Shown: positions 53,935 to 62,932 of the stretch, piece after piece
Layout: each line of letters opens with the position of its first letter
Position numbering within the stretch: position 1 is the first letter of the stretch
From: Anaerolineae bacterium
GTDB taxonomy: Bacteria; Chloroflexota; Anaerolineae; Promineifilales; Promineifilaceae
Direction: 5' to 3'
Assembly: GCA_030425205.1 (NCBI GenBank)
Contig: JAUIAP010000003.1
Coordinates: forward strand, 1-64,000
Length of the DNA stretch: 64,000 nucleotides
Made by a program: the position numbers and the translations under genes
Notes under the pieces: generated by a model
Seen by the model: the letters and a program-made list of their open reading frames with translations, nothing else
What the model was told of the DNA's origin: nothing
Database searches by the model: none

Positions 53935-56007
53935 ATGAGATCATTACAACTAGCTGCCATCCTGCTACTCACTACCTTACTTACTGTCGTTCTTGCACCC
54001 CCCGACAGACTTCCTGCACAAGAAACGCAACTCATCAATGATGACATCACGGTCGTGCGTGCCTACTTTTCCGATATGGACGATTTTTTTGCAATTTCGG
54101 CCGATACCGATATTTGGTCAGTCAATCACGACGAGATGTACTTTGAAACGGGCGCAACTGCCAGCGAAATCGCCCTGCTTGAGGCACAAGGGTTTCGGGT
54201 CGAGCGTGACGTGGCACACACGGCCGATATGCAGCGTGTCGAAAGCGTCGCACGCGCGGGCATTCCCGGCTATGAGTGCTATCGCACCGTCGAGGAGACA
54301 TTCGCATCGGCCGAATCGCTTGCCAATGACTATCCAAATCTCGTCCGCTGGCTCGACGTGGGAGATTCATGGCAAAAGCTCAGCAGTGGTGAGGGTTTTG
54401 ACATGCACGTGTTGCAGATCACGAACTTTGACCGAGATCCCGCCGACAAACCGAAACTCTTCATCACCTCAGCCATTCATGCACGTGAGTACACGACGGC
54501 GGAGCTAAACACACGCTTTGCCGAAATGCTTGTCAATGGCTATGGGGTCGATGCCGACATCACGTGGATTCTTGACTATCATGACGTTCACCTTATGTTG
54601 CAAGCCAACCCTGATGGACGCAAAATTGCCGAATCAGGACTTTCAAAACGCAAAAACATGAATGTCAACTACTGCGGTTCATCAAGCGTTGATCGCGGCA
54701 TCGATCTCAACCGCAACTTCCCCTATGAATGGGGCGCACACAATGGCTCAAGCGGCAACCAGTGCTCCGGCACCTATCGCGGCCCTGTGGCTAGTTCTGA
54801 GCCCGAAACAAACGCCATTGTCGACCACATGCACGCCATTTTCCCCGATCAACGTGCGGATGATATGTCCTCCCCTGCGCCCGATGATGCAACAGGTCTC
54901 TACATGGACATCCACAGCTATAGCCAACTCGTGCTTTGGCCATGGGGCTTTCCCGGCGTTGCGCCCAATGGCACGGCGTTACAGACGTTAGGGCGCAAAT
55001 TTGCCTTCTTCAATGGGTATGAGCCGACGCAATCTGTCAATCTCTATCCGACCGACGGCACGACAGTCGACACCGCCTACGGAGAGTTTGGCGTTGCCTC
55101 GTATACGTTTGAAATGGGTACGCGCTTTTTCCAATCATGCAGCAGCTTTGAAAACACGATTGTGCCCGACAACATGCCCGCCCTGCGCTATGCGGCCAAG
55201 GTGGCACGTGCACCCTATCTGCTACCTGCTGGCCCCGATGTGGTCGATCTGGCTGTGTCGCAAACCAACATTCTGGCAGGTGAACCATTCAAGGTGAGCG
55301 CAGTGGTCACAGACAGTCGCTTTAACAATCAAAACGGCAGCGAACCGACCCAAAATATCACCACCGCCAATCTCTATTTTGATGCGCCGTCATGGGAAGC
55401 GGGGGCGACGGCACAGGCGATGTCGGCCGTCGATGGGGCATTTAACAGCAAGCAAGAAGCGGTCGAACTGACCTTAAATGCGCCGACTGTTGAGGGAACC
55501 TATACGCTGTTTGTGGAGGGCGTCGATGCAAATGGTGATATCGGTGCGCCGAGCGCGGTCTTTATCAACGTCGTTCCACACGATCAGGCCAACAGCTTTG
55601 TCATCTCTGCACCAAGCGAAAGTGCGTTTGTGGGGCAAGCGTTTGTTCTGCCCGTCTCTATCTCAAATGTCCCCACCGTCGTTGCCGACAGAATTGTCGT
55701 GACGGTGACGTTTGACGACGCTATTCTGACGCCGCTGGCGTGCGACACAACGGCAACGCCATTCCCTGTGGAGAGCTGCACCTTTCCCACTGCAAACACG
55801 ATTGAATTTATCGCCGAGCCACAAGCTGAAATCGGCGACCGTGACCTTTTTTACATCTCATTTGTCGGCCAGCGACCGGCTGACACAGCGATCACGCTGG
55901 CGGGTGAAATTAGCGACGCGGAAGGCAATCCACTGGTCGGCATTCCATTAAACAGCACAATGACGCTGCGCTCGCGCGTGTTGCTGCCCGTGATTGTGAC
56001 TGAGTAA
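53935..56007 (+). CDS. secreted M14 zinc carboxypeptidase with C-terminal beta domains
   Basis: This 690-residue protein has a signal peptide (1-29), a propeptide and an M14 catalytic domain. Zinc ligands are H182 and E185 (AIHAREYTT) and H327 (DIHSYSQLV); the general base is E393 (YTFEMGT). The substrate-binding Arg is in DLNRNFPYEWG, and the specificity loop has GSSGNQCSGTYRG. It resembles carboxypeptidase T/A-type enzymes. From about 445 it has Ig-like/cohesin-like beta domains (FVISAPSESAFVGQAF) and ends in SRVLLPVIVTE. The ATG 53935 opens the signal peptide and is chosen over GTG 53905. trpF follows after 7 bases, an odd pairing. Confidence 0.9.
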   Translation: MRSLQLAAILLLTTLLTVVLAPPDRLPAQETQLINDDITVVRAYFSDMDDFFAISADTDIWSVNHDEMYFETGATASEIALLEAQGFRVERDVAHTADMQRVESVARAGIPGYECYRTVEETFASAESLANDYPNLVRWLDVGDSWQKLSSGEGFDMHVLQITNFDRDPADKPKLFITSAIHAREYTTAELNTRFAEMLVNGYGVDADITWILDYHDVHLMLQANPDGRKIAESGLSKRKNMNVNYCGSSSVDRGIDLNRNFPYEWGAHNGSSGNQCSGTYRGPVASSEPETNAIVDHMHAIFPDQRADDMSSPAPDDATGLYMDIHSYSQLVLWPWGFPGVAPNGTALQTLGRKFAFFNGYEPTQSVNLYPTDGTTVDTAYGEFGVASYTFEMGTRFFQSCSSFENTIVPDNMPALRYAAKVARAPYLLPAGPDVVDLAVSQTNILAGEPFKVSAVVTDSRFNNQNGSEPTQNITTANLYFDAPSWEAGATAQAMSAVDGAFNSKQEAVELTLNAPTVEGTYTLFVEGVDANGDIGAPSAVFINVVPHDQANSFVISAPSESAFVGQAFVLPVSISNVPTVVADRIVVTVTFDDAILTPLACDTTATPFPVESCTFPTANTIEFIAEPQAEIGDRDLFYISFVGQRPADTAITLAGEISDAEGNPLVGIPLNSTMTLRSRVLLPVIVTE

Positions 56008-56014
56008 TACAACG

Positions 56015-56653
56015 ATGACGAAAATAAAAATTTGCGGTCTCACCAATCTCGATGATGCGCTCACTGCGCGGGATGCGGGCGCGGACTACATGGGATTTAT
56101 CCTTTTTCCACCCAGCAAGCGCGGCGTGACGGCGCAGCAGGTGCAGTGCATCGTCGCACATTTGCGGTCGTTGCCTAACTGCCCGACGCTGGTTGGCGTG
56201 TTCGTCAATGAGGATGCGCAGACGGTGCGCGAGACGCTGGCCTATTGCGATTTAGATGTCGCGCAACTGCATGGGGAAGAATCGGCCGAAACCCTACACG
56301 CCCTCCAGCCCAACGTCTATAAAGCAATTCGGCCACAGTCGTTGGCGGAGGCACAGACAGCGTGTGAACAGTTCGCGGTCACTGACGAAACGTTGCCGTC
56401 GATTATGGTCGATGCGTACCATCCCAATCTGTATGGCGGGACAGGTGAGGTGAGTGATTGGGAACTGGCGAATGCGTTAAGCGTTCCCAAGTTAATGCTA
56501 GCGGGGGGATTATCGGCCGAAAATGTCGCCGCCGCCATCACCGCCGTGCAGCCGTTTGCGGTCGATGTTGCGAGCGGCGTAGAGGCATCGCCGGGCAAGA
56601 AGGATGCCGAAAAGGTGCGGCGGTTTGTCGCTGCGGTGCGGCAGGTTGGCTGA
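56015..56653 (+). CDS. trpF: phosphoribosylanthranilate isomerase
   Basis: A 212-residue TIM barrel that catalyses the Amadori rearrangement of phosphoribosylanthranilate. The catalytic Cys is in KICGLTN near residue 7, LVGVFVNEDA and LDVAQLHGEE follow, the general acid Asp is in IMVDAYHPNLYGGTG, and the phosphate-binding LAGGLSAENV and VASGVEASPGKKD motifs are complete. It begins 7 bases after the carboxypeptidase gene and may share its transcript. The only other trp gene in the window is trpB (13019). A hairpin at 56685-56715 lies just downstream. It carries two TCGGCCGA copies, one giving the SAEN of the phosphate loop. Confidence 0.95.
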   Translation: MTKIKICGLTNLDDALTARDAGADYMGFILFPPSKRGVTAQQVQCIVAHLRSLPNCPTLVGVFVNEDAQTVRETLAYCDLDVAQLHGEESAETLHALQPNVYKAIRPQSLAEAQTACEQFAVTDETLPSIMVDAYHPNLYGGTGEVSDWELANALSVPKLMLAGGLSAENVAAAITAVQPFAVDVASGVEASPGKKDAEKVRRFVAAVRQVG

Positions 56654-56684
56654 TTTTAAGCGGGTTAGAAGATAAAAATATCGC

Positions 56685-56715
56685 GTGGTGCGTGATCCAC
56701 AGAATCACGCACCAC
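56685..56715. repeat. GTGGTGCGTGAT hairpin between convergent genes
   Basis: GTGGTGCGTGAT (56685-56696) pairs perfectly with 56704-56715. It is related in sequence to the hairpin at 19459-19485, and both lie between convergent genes. Confidence 0.75.
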
Positions 56716-56721
56716 CGCCGC

Positions 56722-57843
56722 TCACTGTCGCGGAATAAAAACGCTTGAAACGGTAAAGGGCAAGGACGGATTGCCACCAGCCCGCGCCCCAAATTGGGCG
56801 TTGACCACGAGTAGCCGATTGCCAACTTTTGCCAATGTCGTGGGTGATTTGAAGGACGGGTCGGTAAATTGCTGGACGATCTCACCGCTCGTGTAGTCGC
56901 TCGACATCTCAACGATTGTGACACCCCCATTGTAGACAGTGTAAAGCAACCCATTTTCGAGCCAGATACCATCACCGCCAACCCCTTCATCGAGATCGAT
57001 TTCAACCACTGTCCCGACGTTAATGGTGAATAGAAACAGTTTAGGCTGGCTGCTATGAGCGAGGATGATTTGTTGATTGTCGGGGGTAACGGCGAGTCCA
57101 TTGAGGTTGAAGGCCGCGTCATAGGGGACACCCGCCTCAGCTGGATCGAGAATCATTTCGGCCGATTCCCCCACCCCACTCGAACTGCCTGAAATCTTGA
57201 ACAGACGCGAAACGCCTGAATCGGTGAAGTACGCATTGCCAATGCTATCGACGGCAACATCATTGATGAAGGAGTTCTCGGCCGATGGCAAATCATATCG
57301 TTTGATCAACTCGCCGCTGTCGGTGTCATAGACAAAAATCAGTTGTGACGCGCCACCCGCAACCCAGAGTCGCCGATTGGTGCTGTCCACGGCAAGACCG
57401 ATAGCGACGCTGCGCCCGTCTGCGCCCGCTTCTGAGAAGATGGTTGCTTCCGGATCGCTCAGGCTGGCACGAAAAAGCGTGCCGTCCGTCGTGCTGCTGA
57501 CAAAAAAGCTGTTGGTGGGGCGGTCAAATGCGACCCCTTCTGGATAGACGGCATCGCCGACCAGTGCATATTCAAACGTCGCCACGTCTGTCTCGGAGAG
57601 TGGTATTTCGGTGGGTGTTGGCGTAAATGTTGGCGTTGGCGTGTCCGTTGGCAATGGGGTGTTGGTGGGGGTTGGCGTGTCCGTTGGAACAGGTGTCTCT
57701 GTCGGTTCGGGGGTCGGCACGTCCGTTGGGGCGGTTGTCGACGGAACGTTCGTCGGTTCGATAGTAGCCGTCGGCGCGGCATTGCTGCACGCAACCAGCC
57801 AACAAAGTAGCAACAAAATGTAGAATGTTTTTTGCATGGTCAA
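56722..57843 (-). CDS. lipoprotein with Pro/Thr stalk and SMP-30/NHL-like beta-propeller
   Basis: A 373-residue lipoprotein. The signal peptide ends in LVAC (Cys19). A repetitive stalk (about 27-80, built of PTDTPTPTNTPLP-like units) leads to a six-bladed propeller. Its blades have VYPEGVAFDRPTNSFFVSST, GLAVDSTNRRLWVAG, NDVAVDSIGNAYFTDSG, NGLAVTPDNQQIILAHS and DGIWLENGLLYTVYNG, as in SMP-30/gluconolactonase/strictosidine-synthase-like proteins. The Glu, Asn and Asp of the metal-binding set appear partly kept, so an enzyme or a binding role are both possible. It is convergent with trpF. Confidence 0.82.
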   Translation of the reverse strand: MTMQKTFYILLLLCWLVACSNAAPTATIEPTNVPSTTAPTDVPTPEPTETPVPTDTPTPTNTPLPTDTPTPTFTPTPTEIPLSETDVATFEYALVGDAVYPEGVAFDRPTNSFFVSSTTDGTLFRASLSDPEATIFSEAGADGRSVAIGLAVDSTNRRLWVAGGASQLIFVYDTDSGELIKRYDLPSAENSFINDVAVDSIGNAYFTDSGVSRLFKISGSSSGVGESAEMILDPAEAGVPYDAAFNLNGLAVTPDNQQIILAHSSQPKLFLFTINVGTVVEIDLDEGVGGDGIWLENGLLYTVYNGGVTIVEMSSDYTSGEIVQQFTDPSFKSPTTLAKVGNRLLVVNAQFGARAGGNPSLPFTVSSVFIPRQ

Positions 57844-57915
57844 TGACTCTCAAATTTAAGATCAAGCTCGAATTGTGCAATGATAGTAGAGGTGTGGGGT
57901 AGAGGCTAGGGGATT

Positions 57916-57923
57916 TCGGCCGA
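57916..57923. repeat. intergenic TCGGCCGA copy
   Basis: TTCGGCCGAT in the divergent spacer between the SMP-30-like lipoprotein and the nitroreductase gene. Confidence 0.9.
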
Positions 57924-58015
57924 TTTCACAACCTTCGTAGCTGGTAGCGCAAGAAATACGACAAAGTCGAAATATAACGTTGTCGAATCGAACCGAACCA
58001 CGCACTATTGCAGCT

Positions 58016-58606
58016 ATGGAAAAACCTGCAATTACATCACAACCAATTCACACGCTAATTCAACAACGCTGGAGTCCCCGCGCGCTCAGCGGCGAGCCCA
58101 TCGAGCGCGCGACGCTGCAAAAGCTGCTCGAAGCGGCACGCTGGGCGCCATCGCGCAACAATTTACAACCATGGCGTTTTATCGTCGCGGCAAAGACGGA
58201 TGAGGCAGAATTCAAGCGCATGTTTGAATGCTTGTTGCCGGGAAATCAAAAGTGGGCACACAATGCGAGCGCCTTGATCACGGTCGTTGCATCGCTGGTT
58301 GGCAATCCGTCTAAACCACCGACCCAAGCGTTTTTATACGATACGGGTCTTGCCGTCGGACAGTTGGTGATTGAGGCGATGGCCAACGATATTTATGCGC
58401 ATCAGATGGCTGGAATTGACCGTGAGAAAATTATGGCGACTTACAGCATACCCGAAAATCATGAGGTCATTTGCACAATTGCGCTTGGCACGATGGGGGA
58501 TGCCGCCACGCTGGTTCCCCCCTTTGACGAGCGCGAAGTTGCGGCCCGCGAACGTAAACCGCTGGACGAAATTGCATTTTCGGGCGCATGGGGCGCGGCA
58601 TTTTAG
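58016..58606 (+). CDS. nitroreductase-family FMN flavoprotein
   Basis: A 196-residue flavoprotein. The N-terminal QRWSPRALSGEPIERATLQK with LLEAARWAPSRNNLQPWRFIV holds the FMN-phosphate contacts, and the C-terminal TIALGTMGDAATLVPPF and a late RKPLDEIAF complete the fold. It would reduce nitro-compounds, quinones or similar with NAD(P)H. The frame begins at TTG 57980, but the family start is at ATG 58016, where no ribosome site is seen. A weak TTGTCG/CACTAT pair ends 7 bases upstream, again suggesting a leaderless transcript. Confidence 0.9.
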   Translation: MEKPAITSQPIHTLIQQRWSPRALSGEPIERATLQKLLEAARWAPSRNNLQPWRFIVAAKTDEAEFKRMFECLLPGNQKWAHNASALITVVASLVGNPSKPPTQAFLYDTGLAVGQLVIEAMANDIYAHQMAGIDREKIMATYSIPENHEVICTIALGTMGDAATLVPPFDEREVAARERKPLDEIAFSGAWGAAF

Positions 58607-58635
58607 GCACGCCCTAAAGAGAACAAGGAAAGATT

Positions 58636-59469
58636 GTGAAATTATTGAGCTATCAACATAACGATGAAATCGGGATCGGGGCAGTCGATGGGGATCAAGT
58701 GGCACCAATTAAGGGTGCCGCAAATATGATCGCGCTGTTGGAGATAGGGGAGGCGGGCGTTGCGTTGGCGCAGGCTGCGCTGGCCGATAGCGAGCGGATT
58801 GCACTGGCAGCCATCACCTATCTCCCCCCTGTCGTGCGACCGGGAAAAGTGGTCGCGCTGGGGCGCAACTATGCCGCTCATGCGAAAGAGGGCGGCGCGG
58901 AACCGCCAGAATTCCCGATGCTTTTCCACAAAACGCACACGTCGTTGAATGGGCATAATCGGCCGATTCTCATCCCCCCCACCGCTGAAAACGTCGATTT
59001 CGAGGCAGAACTCGCCGTCATTATTGGCAAAACATGCAAGAATGTCAGCGAGGCGGATGCGCTCGACTATGTGGCGGGCTATGCGTGCGCCAACGACGTG
59101 ACCGCTCGCGATTGGCAATGGCGCACGAGCCAGTTTACGACGGGCAAGATGGTCGACGGATTTGGTCCGTTGGGGCCATATTTGGTTTCGGCTGATGAAA
59201 TTCCTGACGTGCAGAATCTCGATATCCAACTTTGGCACAACGGAAACCTGATGCAAAGCGGCAACACGCGCATGATGATCTTCTCGGTCGCCTTCACCAT
59301 CAGCTACATTTCACAGATCACGACGTTGGAAGTTGGGGACGTTATTTTGACGGGAACGCCAGAAGGGGTTGGCTATGCGCGTAAACCGCCCGTCTTTATG
59401 CAAGCTGGCGACGAGGTAAGCATGGAGATTGCGGGCGTCGGGCGGCTAACCAATCGGTTTGAAGCCTAA
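58636..59469 (+). CDS. fumarylacetoacetate hydrolase (FAH) family protein
   Basis: This 277-residue protein, with a GTG start after AAGGAA, is of the FAH/HpcE/HHDD-isomerase type. The metal site residues sit in VDFEAELAVIIGK (two Glu) and ANDVTARDWQ (Asp). The TTGKMVDGFGPLGPYLV and ILTGTPEGVGYARKPPVF segments are standard, and the N-terminal lid has ALGRNYAAHAKEGGAEPP. Family members are acylpyruvases, oxaloacetate decarboxylases or 2-hydroxyhepta-2,4-dienedioate isomerases, so the reaction is a C-C bond or keto-enol step of a 2-keto acid. It follows the nitroreductase by 29 bases, probably co-transcribed. Confidence 0.9.
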   Translation: MKLLSYQHNDEIGIGAVDGDQVAPIKGAANMIALLEIGEAGVALAQAALADSERIALAAITYLPPVVRPGKVVALGRNYAAHAKEGGAEPPEFPMLFHKTHTSLNGHNRPILIPPTAENVDFEAELAVIIGKTCKNVSEADALDYVAGYACANDVTARDWQWRTSQFTTGKMVDGFGPLGPYLVSADEIPDVQNLDIQLWHNGNLMQSGNTRMMIFSVAFTISYISQITTLEVGDVILTGTPEGVGYARKPPVFMQAGDEVSMEIAGVGRLTNRFEA

Positions 59470-59972
59470 AACTCAATTGCAAACAGCTTGAGTTCTGCGC
59501 CATCAGACCATTTGATAATGCGTTGGTAGCGGAATCCGAGCTTTTCAAGCAGTTGCATCGACCGCACGTTGGCGGGGTCTGTGATGGCGGCGACCCGCTG
59601 AAAACCGAGTTCTGTGTGCGCATAGTTGAGGACAGATTCGGCCGATTCCAACCCGTATCCCTTCTCACGATAGTCGGGCAAAAAGGCAAACCCAATATCG
59701 ACATCTTCTAAGTTCGGCCGCTTGATCAATCCACACATCCCCATCGCGGCTCTGTCCGATTTGCGCTCAACCATATAGAATCCATAGCCGAGTCGCCTAT
59801 AATTCTTGAGCGCACCTTTTTTTAAGTAGGTGCGCGCATCATCAATTGTATGCACGCCGCGATTACCGATGAACTGGAGCCAACCGGGATCATTGAGCAG
59901 TTCAAGGATGAACGGGGCATCATCCAGCGTAAAGTGGCGAATGTAGAGGCGGGCTGTTTCGAGAATTTGCAT
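59466..59972 (-). CDS. GNAT-family N-acetyltransferase (RimJ/RimL type)
   Basis: A 168-residue acetyltransferase with LETARLYIRHFTLDDAPFIL at the start, DVDIGFAFLPDYREKGYGLE (strand 4 and the acetyl-CoA loop), then NVRSMQLLEKLGFRYQRII at the end. The acetyl-CoA loop keeps R-x-x-G-x-G as R-E-K-G-Y-G. The substrate cannot be inferred; RimL-like members modify ribosomal protein N termini or small amines. Its stop overlaps the stop of the convergent FAH gene. Confidence 0.88.
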   Translation of the reverse strand: MQILETARLYIRHFTLDDAPFILELLNDPGWLQFIGNRGVHTIDDARTYLKKGALKNYRRLGYGFYMVERKSDRAAMGMCGLIKRPNLEDVDIGFAFLPDYREKGYGLESAESVLNYAHTELGFQRVAAITDPANVRSMQLLEKLGFRYQRIIKWSDGAELKLFAIEF

Positions 59973-60099
59973 GAGTCGATAGGCAGTGCCGTGCGAAAGG
60001 TGTTATGCTACAGATCGAAGTCGCAAGGGACAATGGCGTGTCCCAGTGAGTATTGATACTTAGGCTGCAACTTTATACAGAATTACTAATCCCAAAATC

Positions 60100-61578
60100 G
60101 TGATAATTTTATTCAATCCACAATCTTCTGCGAATCGAAAACCTATTCTACCTTGTTCTTTGTTAGCATTGGGAGCAATCTTGGAGGGAAAGTTTCCCTA
60201 TACGATTGTCGATGCGAATCTGGTCGCTGATCCATTGGTCGAGCTGAGCGCATTGGCCGAACAGCACGGGGATGAGACGATTTTTGCGTTTACCGTCATG
60301 CCCGGCCCACAGCTTGAGATGAGCGTCCCGCTGGCAAAAGAGTTAAAGCGGCGACATCCCCAGTCAACGATGATCTGGGGCGGCTACTTTCCCACCCAGC
60401 ATTGGGATGTTTGTCTGGCGGCCGATTATGTCGATTATGTCTGTCGCGGCCATGCCGAGATGGTCTTTTTGAGCTTGCTCGGTGAATTGACAAATGGCGG
60501 CAACAATTTTGAGACGATTCCGGGTTTGGCATTTCGCAATGCGCAGGGTGAGGCGGTCAGCAACTTGCTCGCACCGATTCCACATCCAGACAAGTTGCCC
60601 CACTTCAACTTCAACAAACTCCCCCTAGATCGCTATGTTCGCAAGACATTTATGGGCGAGCGCACGTTAGGGTATCACTCGTCGTATGGTTGCCCGTTTT
60701 TCTGCAACTTCTGTGCGGTGGTCAATATGGTGGGCGGCCGCTGGTTGCCACAATCGGCCGAAACCGTCGCCAATGTTGCCCGCTTCTACCACGAGGAGCA
60801 CGGGGTCAACGCCATCGAATTCTATGACAACAACTTCTTTGTGCATGAAAAGCGCGTTGCCGAGTTTAGCGAACGCATCATGGATTTGGGCATTGCGTGG
60901 TGGGGAGAGGGGCGCATCGACACCATGCTCAAATACAAGCCTGAAACGTGGGAAATGATGCGAGATGCTGGGTTAAAGATGGTGTTTATGGGGGCTGAGA
61001 GTGGATCGGCCGAAACACTCGCACGCATGGACAAAGGCGGCAAACTCGTCCCCGAAATGACGCTCGAAATGGCACGCATCATGGCACACTATGATATCGT
61101 GCCTGAATTTTCGTTTGTGATGGGCAATCCGCCTGAACCCGAAAAAGATGTTTCCGACACCATCGAATTCATCAAACAGTGCAAGACGATCAATCCAGCA
61201 ACCGAAGTCATCATGTACCTATACACGCCCGTGCCGCTTGAAGGGGATCTCTATGACCAAGCGAAGGACAGCGGATTTGCCTTTCCAGAAACGCTGGAGG
61301 CATGGATCAGTCCCGAGTGGTTAGCGTTCACTCAGCGGCGCAGCGGCGGTATGCCGTGGGTTGGTTATCCGCTGCAACAGCGTCTGCACGACTTCGAGCG
61401 TGTCCTCAACGCCTATCATCCAACCAGCACCGATCAAAAGCTGACGGGCAACTGGCGACGGTTGCTTAAAGCCGTCTCTGGCTGGCGTTATCATTCTGGA
61501 TTCTATCGTTTTCCGCTTGAACTACGTGCGCTACACAAGTTGGTCGCCTATCAGCGACCCGAAACGAGCGGATTCTAA
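60100..61578 (+). CDS. B12-binding-domain radical SAM protein
   Basis: A 492-residue protein, GTG start. The N-terminal domain (1-160) has a cobalamin-binding-like fold (ILFNPQSSANRKPILPCSLL, MIWGGYFPTQ). The radical SAM core has C198, C202 and C205 (CPFFCNFC) for the [4Fe-4S] cluster, with WWGEGRIDTML and GAESGSAETLARMDKGGK following. The C-terminal 120 residues are a helical tail. The group includes methyltransferases and ring-forming enzymes such as BchE and HpnJ-like proteins; the substrate is unknown. No partner biosynthetic genes lie nearby. Confidence 0.85.
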   Translation: MIILFNPQSSANRKPILPCSLLALGAILEGKFPYTIVDANLVADPLVELSALAEQHGDETIFAFTVMPGPQLEMSVPLAKELKRRHPQSTMIWGGYFPTQHWDVCLAADYVDYVCRGHAEMVFLSLLGELTNGGNNFETIPGLAFRNAQGEAVSNLLAPIPHPDKLPHFNFNKLPLDRYVRKTFMGERTLGYHSSYGCPFFCNFCAVVNMVGGRWLPQSAETVANVARFYHEEHGVNAIEFYDNNFFVHEKRVAEFSERIMDLGIAWWGEGRIDTMLKYKPETWEMMRDAGLKMVFMGAESGSAETLARMDKGGKLVPEMTLEMARIMAHYDIVPEFSFVMGNPPEPEKDVSDTIEFIKQCKTINPATEVIMYLYTPVPLEGDLYDQAKDSGFAFPETLEAWISPEWLAFTQRRSGGMPWVGYPLQQRLHDFERVLNAYHPTSTDQKLTGNWRRLLKAVSGWRYHSGFYRFPLELRALHKLVAYQRPETSGF

Positions 61579-61608
61579 GGATCGAGACTTAAATTACTGT
61601 CGGATCCG

Positions 61609-61637
61609 TCATTCCTGCGAAGGCAGGAATCCATTCT
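61609..61637. repeat. repeat-like hairpin ATTCCTGC-GAAG-GCAGGAAT
   Basis: The stem 61611-61618 pairs with 61623-61630. The surrounding GTCATTCCTGCGAAGGCAGG and AATCCATTCTTCT look like a widely spread bacterial repeat (GTCATTCCCGCGAAGGCGGGAATCCA type), here after a radical SAM gene. Confidence 0.7.
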
Positions 61638-61745
61638 TCTACTTCGGACAGTTATTCAAGTTGCATTCCTAAAAGTCTATTGGTCTATCAATAAGCCTGC
61701 ATCGTTTCTGCCGAAGTGATCTTCATCATGGTTCCGAGCAAATGA

Positions 61746-62762
61746 TCAATCGCGTGGTCGCGAAATTGGCCCGATGCGCTCATAAAAAATACACTCACCA
61801 AACGATTCGAGCAGAACGCTCAATTCGATCAGGGGGTTAATCACTTCCGGCCGTGAATCATCGTCACCTATCGCCAGCATGATCAGCGCACGCTTAGGAT
61901 TGGGCGGCGGTTGGGGAATGTGCACCCGATCAATCTCTTTGAACCTGTCATAACGTTGCCGAACTTGTTCCAGCAAAAGTGCGTCTTGTGTCCAACGAAA
62001 ATCAAGGCTAAAGTCCGCAAGATCGACGATCACACGATCTGCGAAGGGAGTGATCTCGGACTGATTGAAATAGACGTGATTGGCAAGTTTTGAGGCCAGC
62101 GCGTCAGGCGTGAAGGCTGAATTCTCCCCCAGCAACCCCACGATTCGCACCAATCCCCCGCGCCGTACCAGTCTAAACAAAAGGCGATTTAAGCCGCGTG
62201 ATTGCGATGCCCAGACCAGCGGCATATACATCGTTCGCCGTCGCGCACCCATCAATGAGTCAAACGCTTGGTTCGCTAAATTCCGCGCGGTCGTCTCCTG
62301 ACCTGCGAGCATCAGCATGGCGGCGCGTTGCAAATCGCGTGTCTCTTGCGCGCCATTTTGTGCAATAGGGGCCGTGCGGAACATCTCAGCCGCAGCCGCA
62401 GCACGGTCAGCGCGCCCATGCCCAATGATTAGTTGCACAAGCTGCTGACCATCCACAATCTCATGCAGCGACCGACCCAACATTGCATGATCAATCGCCT
62501 CATCAATATCACCCGCCGCTTCCGCCAAAGTCGCTAAATATGACAAGCAGGTTGCACGCACCCATGTCGCTCCGTCGTCGTCAAACGCCAGCCGTTGCGC
62601 AAACAACTTTGCCGCCTCAACATTGCCTGCGCGTAACGCGGCAAGTTGTCTGCGCACTCTTTGCATACGGCTAAAATCGCTGCGCGTGCGCGCATAGGGT
62701 TGCCAAAAATCAACGTCTGCGCGTGCTTCCCACTCGTTATGAGGGATTGTTTTCCATGCCAT
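61746..62762 (-). CDS. unknown helical-repeat (TPR-like) protein
   Basis: About 338 residues. I do not recognise a named family. Residues about 30-190 are Ala-rich paired helices (RRQLAALRAGNVEAAKLFAQ, TCLSYLATLAEAAGDIDEAI, DHAMLGRSLHEIV) with the spacing of TPR repeats. The second half has RLLFRLVRRGGLVRIVGLLG, then a mixed segment ending in IELSVLLESFGECIFYERI. No signal peptide or membrane helix is seen. ATG 62762 has AGAGG 5 bases upstream and is chosen over an in-frame ATG 42 bases earlier. The next gene upstream on this strand, the glycosyltransferase, is separated by a heptamer hairpin. Confidence 0.65.
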   Translation of the reverse strand: MAWKTIPHNEWEARADVDFWQPYARTRSDFSRMQRVRRQLAALRAGNVEAAKLFAQRLAFDDDGATWVRATCLSYLATLAEAAGDIDEAIDHAMLGRSLHEIVDGQQLVQLIIGHGRADRAAAAAEMFRTAPIAQNGAQETRDLQRAAMLMLAGQETTARNLANQAFDSLMGARRRTMYMPLVWASQSRGLNRLLFRLVRRGGLVRIVGLLGENSAFTPDALASKLANHVYFNQSEITPFADRVIVDLADFSLDFRWTQDALLLEQVRQRYDRFKEIDRVHIPQPPPNPKRALIMLAIGDDDSRPEVINPLIELSVLLESFGECIFYERIGPISRPRD

Positions 62763-62810
62763 TGTTGCCTCTTTTAGACATTTTTGCACTCTTTTGGAAG
62801 ACAAGCGCGT

Positions 62811-62873
62811 GTTGCGTGTTGCGTATTGCGTATTGCGTATCTAGAGGTCAATACGCAATACGCAATACGCAAT
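62811..62873. repeat. heptamer-built inverted repeat (TTGCGTA)n / (TACGCAA)n
   Basis: Left arm: GTTGCGT, GTTGCGT, ATTGCGT, ATTGCGT (62811-62838). Right arm: AATACGC three times (62850-62870). A 16-bp perfect stem (62825-62840 with 62851-62866), extended by 6 of 7 more pairs, surrounds a 10-base loop. Confidence 0.9.
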
Positions 62874-62932
62874 AGTTAACCCCACGATATTCTAAAGAGC
62901 CATCAGTCATTCCAGTTAGTATAAAACGACGA

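Noticed and set aside
57611..57823. Gly/Val-rich 70-residue frame on the plus strand
   Set aside because: It is the antisense of the Pro/Thr stalk of the SMP-30-like lipoprotein, a low-complexity artefact; the same applies to 28239-28628.
62811..62873. Possible CRISPR array
   Set aside because: The unit is only 7 bases with no spacers and turns into its complement; this is a tandem/inverted repeat, not CRISPR.
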